A stretch of DNA of 64,000 bases, taken from Piscinibacter sp. XHJ-5. Its GTDB lineage: Bacteria > Pseudomonadota > Gammaproteobacteria > Burkholderiales > Burkholderiaceae_C. Shown here piece after piece: positions 17,501 to 25,075 of this stretch (its first letter is position 1; the number at the start of each line of letters is the position of its first letter). The position numbers and the translations under genes are program-made. A model generated the notes under the pieces. It was not told the DNA's origin. It ran no database searches and saw nothing but the letters and a program-made list of their open reading frames with translations. The stretch covers positions 4,650,001 through 4,714,000 of the forward strand of contig NZ_CP123228.1 in assembly GCF_029855045.1 (NCBI RefSeq). Reading direction: 5' to 3'.

Positions 17501-18831
17501 TCGCGGGCGACTGGATCCAGCCGGGGCACGCGCCGAGTTGTGCCGTGCTCGCGGTCATGCTCAACACGCACTGGGGCAGTTTCGACCTGGAGCCGGACGA
17601 GGTCGGCAACAGAGGCATCGCCTACCTGCTGTGCTCGCTGATCGGCGTGCTCTCGCCCGACGCCAGGCGCGAGGCGATCTCGCTACGGCATGACCTCGCC
17701 GACGGGCTCTCGCACAAGCGCGAAGCGGTCCTGTTCGATCTCCTTGCGCCTTCCTGCCGGATCCCGTCGGCGCTGCGCCTGCCCAACGAGCAGGAAGTGC
17801 TAACCATGATCCTGGGCGGCGCAGCGGCCAGGCCGCCCGAAGGCACGCAGACGCTGTGCTACGACGCCGACCATCTGCTCCAGCTGGGCTTCGGCCCGGA
17901 CGCCGACACGGCCAAGGAGCTGTCCGCAATCAAGGAAGCACACGTCTTCTACAAACTGGTCGACGTCAGGAAGGGAGCATGCGCACTCGTTCGCTTCCTG
18001 AACGGGGCGCGTCAGCGCCTGGCGTGGCACGAGTCCTGGCCGCTGACCTTGCAGGGCAAGTCGGTCGGACCGATCCAGAACGACATCGTGCGCAACATCT
18101 GCCGCGGCTGGCCGGCCGCTCTGAGCGTTCTGGAGAGGGCCCCGGCGTTGGGTATCACCACGCCCGACGCGGCACGCAAGCTCTACAAGGCGCTGACCTC
18201 GGGGGAGGATGTGGACATCCAGAACCTGCTGGCGGGCGTTGGCACCATGCGATTGACACCGCTGTGGCTGGCTGGCGTTTTCGAGCAGCTGCCGTGTCCC
18301 GAGGTCCTGGGCGAATGCAGCGAGATGACCGAGACGCTGTTCGCGGCGCTCTTGTCGGCGTACAGGACCGAGGAGTTCTACCTGCAGCAGTCGCCGACGA
18401 CCTTCAGCAGCATCGTCAGGGCGATATGGGTCCTGCTCGGCGCCGGCTCCACCGGTCCCCATGCGCTGACCACATCGCAGACGAACTGGAGCAAGCACCT
18501 GCTCGAGGCGGCGCTCGCGACCGACGGTCCCGTCGTGCTGCTCAACGCGCCTGACTGGCCCGCCGTGGTGCTGCAGCTCGGTGCGCTGTCGATGCGGGTG
18601 GCGTGCCGGATGACCCGCAAGGGATGGCTCATCGATGCCGATCTGCTGCCGCGCGGCGCGCTCATGATCGTCGCGGCGCTGACACGACACGGCGGCTTCG
18701 GGCGCCGCGAGATCACCGTCTCGGGAAGCCAGGAGTCCAAGCAGGCGTTCGATGCCGCCTACAAGTCCGACGCCGGCCTTCCGCTTCTCCTGCAAGTCGC
18801 TCCGCAGGAGAAGACCCTGGCCCATTCGTAG
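11548..18831 (+). CDS. giant SKWP/HEAT-repeat effector-like protein with RNA-dependent RNA polymerase-like core
   Basis: About 2427 residues. Residues about 40-1100 are helical repeats of roughly 40 residues whose cores read I-A-N-A-L-G-K-F-R-H-L-P-A-C-R-E-A or I-V-S-A-L-A-H-L-R-N-L-R-E-C. They resemble the solenoid of the large SKWP type III effectors (RipS, XopAD). Residues about 1310-1600 hold ordered motifs that recall cellular RNA-dependent RNA polymerases: V-L-D-G-L-G-F-M (1312-1319), G-S-R-G-K-G-V (1423-1429), Y-L-P-N-S-K-R (1442-1448), V-L-V-T-R-S-P (1453-1459) and D-Y-D-G-D (1587-1591). The last is the form of a metal-binding catalytic loop. A helical C-terminal part of about 800 residues follows. 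No signal peptide or membrane segment. ATG 11548 has AAGGGCGG in front; ATG 11530 is the longer option. No secretion genes are nearby. Polymerase activity is inference. Confidence 0.8.
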   Translation: MERADGKGKPSLQRTKQAKKAGLQPQQPSHPVIAGLPKSVPPGKVAGAFANMSSSAEAAFTLWQTTTTKPLDALAKAIALSGPQDIASIMDAVAQSNRTSEHIADAIDHLSTRLRRDLEGNPLIPQWTFATLTSMISAYGKTAWMAVSVRGMEVALRVLCNSLQVDEATTAELESPAVLSKVELALDPPSLALLLNRTSKFAKPLFASAGLHEDLEFAVLHLAQHAASLLQQNAGGFTFKHLSQIANALGKFRHLPACREAMAAVAAAAVPHLAGDFSKGLPTDPNSDKVTVVNLCSFVNGLAAFHAARDGDLAAATAAGAAYEKAARRVAVIVESLKDTSRIDLWGLAQIVSALAHLRNLRECTLAVLALAQPVCARLTAAFPKDPCGTEDVKSLCMFVGGFASMRPDLTGRDLRTIDDALTHVISRLPETRETYADIDFETCAYLIHGMSRAPGQHTDKAHAVGLVIEKRLGSLAQSSTDARDWSEIDLHSLVLCADSVRQLWSGRQFLPLHRQLATAVLMKLKLLANAGTVPEYEALTPVRWGLLVRSFGRILAGTRVMRQDILSVMEVLMQPQCMPKALTVGACAHSLRGLCSGPDREQWLPTMQQLLANIEHCSTSPANSAARKSALLDGAAAGPALAECHARARGALKSQIVRTAQAFCILVIAEAAGLATRQGVPATVDLLSSIACLPFAPDAAKAAAALATELSNAVPRMTPSTRRQFATALSKTRSAKGPGGAQHASLPEAFAQLGSDISKQQLSVEEVLGVFTSIWASTAGDVDKFAEMFKAAITTISSADMKDWSLDDIGQLLVALHDAATADGLDDANRSHVEELWRKCLGILEERLSSALSRDELDRVAALLGTCAQHPRSRGTFTGLSRDLVKLCSMLLIASPDAWALDGGIDALAFALSGLARCEATEELAELLQAGAKERLETKNLKSDMADADAGTVIELGAALIRIMEQHELFKFHRTAHQALRLHVLARAVVLLEDDNGESLSHPAGAARYARLAHVTIRACEALVFHCDDAMQTASVEELAAVKQQLRQQAAAVSERRDAGLAAADIDKTLWNFIGELDLDCIRFATPLPAPQPRQVQGAAKFDWNAVFDQLWKCPSPRVPAVPKDLRPIQRYSLTNYCELPGTQPLGMSILDRLTSGRVQPVRVTLPEVVDPHQLAGAHVFGDKLIAVNVAPGTSMRSDRDTIEQIFAKAASAGGTDYLQASDRRPGWVLGFPYADVQPGASLHELMSNLFPNVFDSSYIAQALTSQGPDVLHPYGAASHLLEGRFTIGVVPAPRGRAPPITLKNGVKLQVLDGLGFMTESFARRWPWFESLLAPDAKPTPQTPRSKASDAAASSKASTKAGTTAKSAPSIPLFGGPNADANLAPDVLQHYPPDDDVAAEIVGTLDAKEFQGAKGYRMLTQGSRGKGVIFKAVPSADDKVYLPNSKRVGNNVLVTRSPYEVRKLVPVAQEDVVRKGPTCDVLNTAPWMQYSLLVRFGPAKSLVTSYFKGAVLVIPDHLLPDALRSCDFIVAADDQKTCSSWRGRRECFVKLMTITAAGIFAIREIFARGSCVALPAALQKGMLRGDYDGDDALVVSDSPRLHEWARKHPVPQAAGKQKTHQAAFRTDGSYYMERDAQMDAVSRNVLGLFTGIQRKLRYQPAEALPALAGRIMDSLCGGLTGEMVQWLQDVVEGNGHDGASHKRLLSAIDERCRVVSNKSQALLRGLAADLGSPAAGGSRSGPDPLASIAPESAHGNRLAQWMRYLPRSPDGIPAPVQECYAKGSALEALELLVLSGIQAGEDAFKADTDVQSLYPIARRLQTQFASLPAPPYVRRTARWMACGLLDAELAVRLRNALRPRPNLAAAVMHEAISQLMDKAKVWPLAAPYVPPALPAKGKGPAGFAEALPDRALKPLLSQLPARMNNKDARWLLQSARDLRYRTWTVSDVTIEMVRDAVSLLSEHSDNGATRFAKALADRLAACVLAGDWIQPGHAPSCAVLAVMLNTHWGSFDLEPDEVGNRGIAYLLCSLIGVLSPDARREAISLRHDLADGLSHKREAVLFDLLAPSCRIPSALRLPNEQEVLTMILGGAAARPPEGTQTLCYDADHLLQLGFGPDADTAKELSAIKEAHVFYKLVDVRKGACALVRFLNGARQRLAWHESWPLTLQGKSVGPIQNDIVRNICRGWPAALSVLERAPALGITTPDAARKLYKALTSGEDVDIQNLLAGVGTMRLTPLWLAGVFEQLPCPEVLGECSEMTETLFAALLSAYRTEEFYLQQSPTTFSSIVRAIWVLLGAGSTGPHALTTSQTNWSKHLLEAALATDGPVVLLNAPDWPAVVLQLGALSMRVACRMTRKGWLIDADLLPRGALMIVAALTRHGGFGRREITVSGSQESKQAFDAAYKSDAGLPLLLQVAPQEKTLAHS

Positions 18832-18886
18832 CCCGCCGCGCTTCGGTTCGCAGGTCGTGCCCGCGCGCAAGGATGTACCGCGACGA

Positions 18887-19342
18887 TCACTCGACGGAGA
18901 TCTGCGACGCCGAAGCGACGACGACTTCCTCGACGGTTTTCGGGCGCGCACCGCCTGCGATGAAGCGGTCGTACTTCTCCTTGTCCGTCAGTTCGACCGT
19001 CTTGACGCGCACAAGCAGGCGGGTGGGGAGTTCGCCGCTGGCACGCGCCTTCTCGATCGCAGCGTCACGGTCCATGCCCTGGTACACGTAGTACTTGGCG
19101 ATCGGCCCCGGTTCGATGCGCTCCTCGAGCCGCACCGGGCTCTGCGCCACCGGCGTCGGGCAGGCGTCCCGGTCGCCCAGCACGACGCAGCGATAGGTCT
19201 GCAAGCCGCTGCCCACGTTGTCCTGCGCCATCGCGGCATGCTGCGCCGAGACCAGCGAGATCGCGGCCAGAAGGCCACGTCCCCACAACTTGAGAGAAGG
19301 GTTGGTTCGGGAAGGAAGATGAAGATTCGAAGCGAGATTCAT
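18887..19342 (-). CDS. secreted protein of unknown function
   Basis: A 151-residue protein with an N-terminal signal: basic residues, then L-L-A-A-I-S-L-V-S-A, with likely cleavage after A-A-M-A. The mature part has two Cys (Y-R-C-V-V-L-G-D-R-D-A-C-P) that could form a disulfide. Two charged segments follow, including Y-V-Y-Q-G-M-D-R-D-A-A-I-E-K-A and D-K-E-K-Y-D-R-F-I. I do not recognise the family. It is convergent with the giant gene (55-base gap) and divergent from the S41 protease. Confidence 0.7.
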   Translation of the reverse strand: MNLASNLHLPSRTNPSLKLWGRGLLAAISLVSAQHAAMAQDNVGSGLQTYRCVVLGDRDACPTPVAQSPVRLEERIEPGPIAKYYVYQGMDRDAAIEKARASGELPTRLLVRVKTVELTDKEKYDRFIAGGARPKTVEEVVVASASQISVE

Positions 19343-19608
19343 GGCAGGTTCCTGTGGATCAAGTGGTGTTCACAATCGGAACCTGCAGGCTATCGAAGGC
19401 GCCGCGCCGGATAAACCCTTCCCGGCGACACGCACTTGTTTGCCAATCGCAACAATGACAGGACGGCGGACGACTGGCCCGGCTTTGCGCTCGATCAGCC
19501 CCGGCGCGCTGTCGGCGGTTGGGTGCCTTCCCGACGAGCACCTGCACGCCGGCACACGGGGCGCTTTGCGTCCATCATCGAGCGTTGCCTCGCCCGCAAC
19601 GAGAAAGG

Positions 19609-20898
19609 ATGCCCGTGCTTCGATGTCTTCGAACCGTCCTTCTGGCCATCGGCGTCGTGGTCCCGGCACTGGCGAGCGCGCAGACGCACGAGGAGCTCAA
19701 ACAGGACTTCGACACCGCGTGGCGTGCCGCGAGCGCGCGCTACGCGTACTTCGATGCCAAGGCAACGTCGTGGGCAGACGTGCCCAAGCTCTATGGCGAC
19801 GACCTCCAGCGGCTGTCGACGCGAGACGATCTGGTTGCTCTGCTGGAGCGCGTGCTGGACGAGCTGTACGACACGCATGCGCAGCTCAACGTGAACCTGG
19901 CGAACTCGCCTCGGCTGGTCCCGTCAGGGACTGACCTTTGGGCGGAGTGGCGCCGCGGCGAGGCGACCATTACCGACGTGCGAGCCGACTCGGATGCGCG
20001 AAGAGCCGGCATCCGACCCGGCGACGTCGTCGTGAGCATGGACACCGTTCCCATCGCCCATGCCGTCGAGGCGAGGCTCGGTCGCTCGTACGCTCACTCA
20101 GTGTCGGCAGCGCGAGACTGGGCCTTGCGGGCGGTGCTGGCCGGACGTCACGGTGCCCCTCGCCAACTGCAAGTGCGGCAAGGCAACCAGGTCCGCACAT
20201 TCGAGCTGAGCGCGCGCGATCCATCCGGCCAGCGGGATGCGGCCCCCGTCAGCCAGTCCCGCGTCGCTGCCGGCATCGGCTACGTGCGGTTCAACGACTC
20301 GCTCGGTGACGAGGCCACGATCCGGGCATTCGATCGCGCCCTCGACGACCTGGGCGACACCCGCGCCCTGATCCTCGACCTGCGCAACACGCCGAGCGGC
20401 GGCAACTCCGTCGTGGCGAGGGGCATTCTGGGTCGATTCGTCACCCGCGACCTGCCCTACCAACGGCATGTGTTGCCATCGGAGGAGCGCGACACCGGCA
20501 TCCGGCGCAGCTGGCTGGAGCTTGTATCGCCGCGAGGTTCGTCGGCCTACCGGCGGCCCGTGGCGGTACTCGTCGGACATTGGACGGGGAGCATGGGCGA
20601 GGGCCTGGCGATCGGCTTCGACGCGACCCGGTCGGCAACGGTCGTGGGAACGGCGATGGCGGGTCTGCTGGGCGCCACCGACCCCATCGTGCTTCCACAC
20701 ACCGGAATCGCACTGAACCTGCCGACAGAGCGCCTCTATCACGTCAACGGAACGCCGCGCGAGACATTCCGCCCCGGCGTGCTGGTCGATGTCGCGCACT
20801 CGGATTCGCATGGGGATCCGTTCGTCGAGGCCGCACTTCGCGTCTTGCGACAGCCGGGCCATCGAGGGCCAGCGAAGCAGGCCCGGCACCCTCAGTAG
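19609..20898 (+). CDS. secreted S41 family peptidase with PDZ-like domain
   Basis: A 429-residue periplasmic protein. A signal peptide (L-L-A-I-G-V-V-V-P-A-L-A-S-A) is followed by a helical N-terminal domain. Then comes a PDZ-like segment (I-T-D-V-R-A-D-S-D-A-R-R-A-G-I-R-P-G-D-V-V) and an S41 core: I-G-Y-V-R-F-N-D-S, L-I-L-D-L-R-N-T-P-S-G-G-N, then the nucleophile region T-G-S-M-G-E-G. C-terminal processing peptidases of this clan cut periplasmic proteins. ATG 19609 sits directly on the AAAGG ribosome site, so GTG 19615, 6 bases downstream of it, may be the true start. This removes two residues only. The catalytic Lys is not obvious by eye, so activity is uncertain. Confidence 0.82.
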   Translation: MPVLRCLRTVLLAIGVVVPALASAQTHEELKQDFDTAWRAASARYAYFDAKATSWADVPKLYGDDLQRLSTRDDLVALLERVLDELYDTHAQLNVNLANSPRLVPSGTDLWAEWRRGEATITDVRADSDARRAGIRPGDVVVSMDTVPIAHAVEARLGRSYAHSVSAARDWALRAVLAGRHGAPRQLQVRQGNQVRTFELSARDPSGQRDAAPVSQSRVAAGIGYVRFNDSLGDEATIRAFDRALDDLGDTRALILDLRNTPSGGNSVVARGILGRFVTRDLPYQRHVLPSEERDTGIRRSWLELVSPRGSSAYRRPVAVLVGHWTGSMGEGLAIGFDATRSATVVGTAMAGLLGATDPIVLPHTGIALNLPTERLYHVNGTPRETFRPGVLVDVAHSDSHGDPFVEAALRVLRQPGHRGPAKQARHPQ

Positions 20899-20938
20899 CG
20901 CGCACGACCGCCCGACCCGGCGAGATCGCAGGTGTTGC

Positions 20939-21559
20939 TCATGGGGCGATGAGCTCCAGATAGCTTTGGAAAAGCCCGACGTGGACGAGCGCGTCGTCCG
21001 ACGAGTCGGGCCACAGGTCCTGGCTGCGGAAGCGCACGTCATACGTGGCCTCGTCCTGGGCGTCGACGCCGTGCGCGTGCGCGTCGGGAAAGGGATAGGG
21101 CGGCGACACACCCACCACGACACCCGTCTTTCCGCGGACATAGCCCGGCATTCGCATGTGTCCTGGCGCGCTGTGCATCCGAACGCGGACGCGATCGCCG
21201 ATCTTGAAGCGCTCGCCGGGCGCCACGTTCGTGCGTCCGGCCGCGCCAGTCCCCGCCAGCGGAACCAGCCCTTCGGCTCTGCGTTGAAGGTCGTCCCGCG
21301 TGAAGATGCCCTTCTCCACGCACAAGGTCGCCAAGCCGGTCAGCGACCGCTCGTAGTAGCTGGCCGCGAGGTAGTGACGCGGCTCCATGCGCTCGATGGC
21401 GTGGCGATATTCATCCATGTTGATGATGCCCTTGCGCACGGCAAAGACATAAAGCGAATTGGCCCGCACCTCCCAGGCAGCGTGGAACGCAGGCGCGTCG
21501 AACGTGTAGCGCACCCTGCCGAAACCCTGCCTGCCCCCGAGGTCGTGCATGCCATCCAT
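20939..21559 (-). CDS. nthB: nitrile hydratase beta subunit
   Basis: A 206-residue nitrile hydratase beta subunit. It opens with the typical M-D-G-M-H-D-L-G-G-R-Q-G-F-G. The middle has the helical E-R-M-E-P-R-H-Y-L-A-A-S-Y-Y-E-R segment. The C-terminal SH3-like barrel includes F-K-I-G-D-R-V-R-V-R and M-P-G-Y-V-R-G-K-T-G-V-V. With the alpha subunit it hydrates nitriles to amides. It starts 23 bases after the alpha gene, so the pair is one operon in alpha-beta order. I see no accessory metallochaperone gene beside it in the window. Confidence 0.92.
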   Translation of the reverse strand: MDGMHDLGGRQGFGRVRYTFDAPAFHAAWEVRANSLYVFAVRKGIINMDEYRHAIERMEPRHYLAASYYERSLTGLATLCVEKGIFTRDDLQRRAEGLVPLAGTGAAGRTNVAPGERFKIGDRVRVRMHSAPGHMRMPGYVRGKTGVVVGVSPPYPFPDAHAHGVDAQDEATYDVRFRSQDLWPDSSDDALVHVGLFQSYLELIAP

Positions 21560-21582
21560 GGATTGCTGCCTTGTTCGACGCC

Positions 21583-22176
21583 CTACAGGCGCGACACGCC
21601 AATCAACGAATCGCGCGTGACCAGCCCCGCCAGCCGCTCCTCGCTCCAGTTCTCGGTGCCGGGCGGCCGCATCGGCAGAACCATGTAGCGGGTGTCGGTC
21701 GTCGTATCCCACACGCGGACCTCGACCTCCGCCGGCAGGTCCAGGCCCATCTCCTTCAACACCGAACGTGCCTGTCGGACGATGCGTGAGCGGTACTCCA
21801 GGTCCTTGTACCAATCGGGCGGCAGGCCGATGAGCGTGAACGCCGTGCACGAACACAGCGTGCAGCAGATGACGTTGTGCACGCTCGGGGTGTTCTCGAG
21901 CACGACCAGGTGGCGATGATGGGCGGGCATCGGCAGCCCCAACGCCGTGACGGCAGCGTGGCCGTCGGTCAGCAGGCGTGCCCGGAACTGCGGATCGGTC
22001 CAGGCCTTGGCGACCACGCGGGCACCATTGCGCGGCACCCATTGCTCCTGAGCGAGCTCGTCCAGTTGCTCCAGGGCAGGCGTCGCCATGAACCCGGCAT
22101 CATCGAATGCCGCCTGGATCGCCTCGACGCGCTTTGCCATCGATGCCGCCACGGGTTCATCATGCGGGGAAGACAT
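21583..22176 (-). CDS. nthA: nitrile hydratase alpha subunit, cobalt type
   Basis: A 197-residue alpha subunit carrying the metal site. The claw motif is C105-T-L-C108-S-C110; Thr at the second position marks the cobalt class, while iron enzymes have Ser. Two of the Cys become oxidised to sulfenic/sulfinic forms in studied enzymes. P-P-D-W-Y-K and Y-R-S-R-I-V-R-Q-A-R follow, as expected for the family. The related thiocyanate hydrolase gamma subunit shares this motif, but the fused beta partner downstream favours nitrile hydratase. Start at 22176. Confidence 0.93.
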   Translation of the reverse strand: MSSPHDEPVAASMAKRVEAIQAAFDDAGFMATPALEQLDELAQEQWVPRNGARVVAKAWTDPQFRARLLTDGHAAVTALGLPMPAHHRHLVVLENTPSVHNVICCTLCSCTAFTLIGLPPDWYKDLEYRSRIVRQARSVLKEMGLDLPAEVEVRVWDTTTDTRYMVLPMRPPGTENWSEERLAGLVTRDSLIGVSRL

Positions 22177-22378
22177 GGCTCACCACCCTCCGACCGGCGC
22201 TCGCGCATGCGCGCCACGGCACAGTGTTTTTCAGACATGCGCCCGCGTCAAGCACGCCAGAGGAGACCCGAGCGGGCGGCGGCGTGTCGATCGCGGCCTG
22301 CGCCGCACACACGGTAGGACAAGACCGACACCCACGGGGGCCGTGCGCCGGCTCAAGGCCGGCCGGGGGCAATGCACC

Positions 22379-23287
22379 ATGGCGGTCGACACTCTCTCGT
22401 CGCAGCGTCCCATGCCATCCACTCGCCCGCGCCGAACACCGAGCCAACCCGTGGCCGAACGCATCTTCAACGTCGACTGCAAGCTCTCGTACACCTTGCT
22501 GGACGACACCCATTTCCTTTTCCTGGTTCATGCGCTGGACGGCATGGACCAGGAAGTCATCGACGAGTCATTGCGCATCACGCCGTCGCTCAAGCATGAA
22601 GTGCATACCGATGCGGCGCTCTGCCATCGCACCTTGCGCGTGAAGGCCCCTGCCGGCCCGCTCACGCTGCGCTATCGCGCGAGCGTGCGCCTGCGCCGCC
22701 CGCCGCCGGACACGCAGGCCTTCGAGGTCGCCATCGAGGCATTGCCGCACGACGTGCTGTCGTACCTCATGCCCACCCGCTACTGCGAGTCCGATCGGCT
22801 CGCTTCCGCGGCCGGCAAGTTGTTCGGCGACGTGCCTGCGGGCTATGCACGCGTCCAGGCGGTGAGCGACTGGATCCGCGAGCAGGTCGAGTACCGCACG
22901 GGGTCGACGAACACCACCACCACCGCTTGCGACGTGTTCCTGCAGCGCGCGGGGGTCTGCCGCGACTTCGCCCATCTCGGCGTCGCGCTGTGCCGCTCGC
23001 TCAACATCCCCGCGCGCATGGCCGTCGGCTACGCGCGCTTCGACAGTCCGCCGCCCGACTTCCACGCCGTCTTCGAAGCCTTCGTCGGCCGTCGCTGGGA
23101 GCTCTTCGACCCGACAGGCATGACCGATCCGCAGGACCTGGTGCGCATCGCCGTGGGCCGCGATGCGGGGGACGTCGCATTCGCAACGCTGTTCGGCCCG
23201 GTGCGCACGCGCCTGATCCGGCCCGAGGTGGAGCAGGTGCGCGCACGCCGCGCCCGTCGGGCAGCGGGCCCGGCCGGACATTCATGA
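22379..23287 (+). CDS. transglutaminase-like cysteine protein
   Basis: A 302-residue protein of the bacterial transglutaminase-like family. An N-terminal beta domain (residues about 28-130) is followed by the core with Cys194 in R-A-G-V-C-R-D-F-A-H, His229 in D-F-H-A-V-F-E-A-F and Asp244 in L-F-D-P-T-G. Members act as proteases or cross-linking enzymes, and their substrates are mostly unknown. No signal peptide is visible. The start is uncertain: ATG 22379 is used here, but the homologous region begins at about residue 28, next to in-frame GTG 22451. Confidence 0.82.
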   Translation: MAVDTLSSQRPMPSTRPRRTPSQPVAERIFNVDCKLSYTLLDDTHFLFLVHALDGMDQEVIDESLRITPSLKHEVHTDAALCHRTLRVKAPAGPLTLRYRASVRLRRPPPDTQAFEVAIEALPHDVLSYLMPTRYCESDRLASAAGKLFGDVPAGYARVQAVSDWIREQVEYRTGSTNTTTTACDVFLQRAGVCRDFAHLGVALCRSLNIPARMAVGYARFDSPPPDFHAVFEAFVGRRWELFDPTGMTDPQDLVRIAVGRDAGDVAFATLFGPVRTRLIRPEVEQVRARRARRAAGPAGHS

Positions 23288-23314
23288 CATCCATTCCGGT
23301 TTGAGGGACACGAC

Positions 23315-23998
23315 ATGTCGCTTCTCGGCAAGGCAGCGCTCGCAATGTGGTGGGATATCGCCCCCGAGGTCAAAGCCGACTTCGAGCACTGGCACGCCCA
23401 CGAGCACTTCCCGGAGCGCCTGGGCATTCCGGGCTTCCGGCGTGCGACGCGCTGGAGCAGCGCCTCGGACGATGGAGGCATGTTCGTGATGTACGAGCTG
23501 GACGCGTTCGAGGTGCTCTCCTCGCCCCCCTACGTCGCGCGGCTGAATGCGCCTACGCCATGGTCCCAACGCCTGATGCCGCACCACAGGAACATGGTCC
23601 GCAGCCAGTGTCACGTGCTGGAGTCACATGGGGGTGGCGTGGCGCGCCATGCGCTGACGATGCGCTTCTCGCCGGCGGCCGGGCGGGAAGCCGAGCTGCG
23701 GGCGTTCTTCGCTGCGTTCAGCGGATCCATGGCGAACCAGCCCGGGTTCACCGGCGGACATCTGCTGAAGCACCAGGCGCCTGACATCGCGGCGACGACC
23801 GAGCAGAAGATCCGAAACAACGCCGACCAGGCGGCAGACTGGGTGTTCGTCGCGTGCGGCTACGAGCTCTCGGCCTTGGAACGGCTGACGAGGACGGACC
23901 TGAGCGAAGAGCGGCTGCACTCGCGCGGGGCCACGCCGGGCGGCGCAAACGGCTTGTACACCGTGTCCTGCTCCGCCACCGCGACAGACTGCACCTAG
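23315..23998 (+). CDS. unrecognised protein, possible dimeric alpha/beta-barrel fold
   Basis: A 227-residue soluble protein starting at ATG 23315 with GAGGG upstream. The N-terminus reads M-W-W-D-I-A-P-E-V-K-A-D-F-E-H-W-H-A-H-E-H-F-P-E-R. This W-H-x-x-E-H pattern occurs in ferredoxin-like (EthD/DUF-type) alpha/beta-barrel proteins that handle small organic molecules. A second half (H-A-L-T-M-R-F-S-P-A onward) may repeat the fold. It lies 27 bases after the transglutaminase-like gene. Function is not assignable. Confidence 0.65.
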   Translation: MSLLGKAALAMWWDIAPEVKADFEHWHAHEHFPERLGIPGFRRATRWSSASDDGGMFVMYELDAFEVLSSPPYVARLNAPTPWSQRLMPHHRNMVRSQCHVLESHGGGVARHALTMRFSPAAGREAELRAFFAAFSGSMANQPGFTGGHLLKHQAPDIAATTEQKIRNNADQAADWVFVACGYELSALERLTRTDLSEERLHSRGATPGGANGLYTVSCSATATDCT

Positions 23999-24083
23999 GG
24001 GCGCTGCAGCCGGGGCCAACGGCACAATGAGCCATGAGCCGACCTGGAATGAGCAACGCACGCCGTGAAAGGAATGGCCGCTG

Positions 24084-24857
24084 ATGAGCCGCCCGCGCAG
24101 CGTCGCCGCCGCCGTCCTCGCCCTTGCGCTCGTCATCCTGGCGTGGCTGCCGCAGCCCCAGCACATCGCACTCGAGACGGCCGAGGCAGGATTGAAGCGC
24201 GCACTGGCCACCTATGCCGTGGCGCGCGGCCTGGATGCTCTCGTCTCGGCCGCGCAAGGCACGCAGGTGAGCGCGGCGCCGGCGGGCATGGGGGTGATCA
24301 CCGCTCCCGGCCAGTTGCTCGACCCGGCCAACGACCTGCTCGAGCAGTTCTCGTCGCTGATGCTGACCGCCATCGTGGCCTTCGGGCTGCAGGTGCTCCT
24401 GCTTCAGGTCGGCGCGCACTGGGTGCTCTCGCTGTCGTTCACCGCCGCCGTGGTGCTCGCGGGTATGTCGTGGTGGCGGCGACGTCGTGTGCCGCCGGTC
24501 TGGACGCGCGTGCTGCTCGTGCTGGCCGTGGCGCGCTTCGCGGTGCTCGGCTGCACGTTCGCGAGCGACTGGCTTTATCGCGGCTATCTCGCCGAGCGGT
24601 ACACCGTGGCGCAACAACAGATCGACAAGGCGTCCGACATGCTGCGGCGCAGGGACATCGACGTGCGGCAGCTGCCCGAGCAGCTGACCCAGGCCGCCGA
24701 GCTCATCGTGCGGCAGGTGGTCGACCTCATCGTCGTGTTCCTGGTGCACACCGTCATCTTCCCCGTGGTGACGCTCTGGTTCGTGGTCGCGATGGGCCGC
24801 GCCCTGGTGGCCGGCACGGTGCCGCGCGGCGCACCGGCAGCAGGCCCGCCCGACTGA
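24084..24857 (+). CDS. multi-pass inner-membrane protein of unknown function
   Basis: A 257-residue protein starting at ATG 24084. Hydrophobic segments lie near residues 7-23, 92-107, 112-126, 138-155 and 213-240. This suggests a short N-terminal anchor, an exported linker rich in Ala and Gly, and several more membrane passes. An amphipathic stretch (Y-T-V-A-Q-Q-Q-I-D-K-A-S-D-M-L-R-R-R-D-I) lies before the last hydrophobic region. I do not recognise the family. No clear partner gene. Confidence 0.65.
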   Translation: MSRPRSVAAAVLALALVILAWLPQPQHIALETAEAGLKRALATYAVARGLDALVSAAQGTQVSAAPAGMGVITAPGQLLDPANDLLEQFSSLMLTAIVAFGLQVLLLQVGAHWVLSLSFTAAVVLAGMSWWRRRRVPPVWTRVLLVLAVARFAVLGCTFASDWLYRGYLAERYTVAQQQIDKASDMLRRRDIDVRQLPEQLTQAAELIVRQVVDLIVVFLVHTVIFPVVTLWFVVAMGRALVAGTVPRGAPAAGPPD

Positions 24858-25029
24858 GTCCACGTGCCCGACAAAGGCAAGAGCGGTCACGTCGTGCAAG
24901 CGCTTCGCCACCGGGGCAGCAAGCACAACCGATAGGGCGCGAGCAAGACGCTCACTTCGAGCCCACGGCCCGGCCCGCTCGTCCTAAGGAGTGAGGATGC
25001 GGTTGCACCGATCGCCGCCTACAAATGCA

Positions 25030-25058
25030 GCGCGCCTCGCATGTCAAGCAAGGCGCGC
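25030..25058 (+). promoter_or_regulatory. 5' leader hairpin
   Basis: GCGCGCCT / AGGCGCGC, 8-bp stem with a 13-base loop, ending 5 bases before the GGAG ribosome site of the next gene. It could affect translation of that gene; no further evidence. Confidence 0.3.
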
Positions 25059-25075
25059 AGATCGGAGACATTGCC

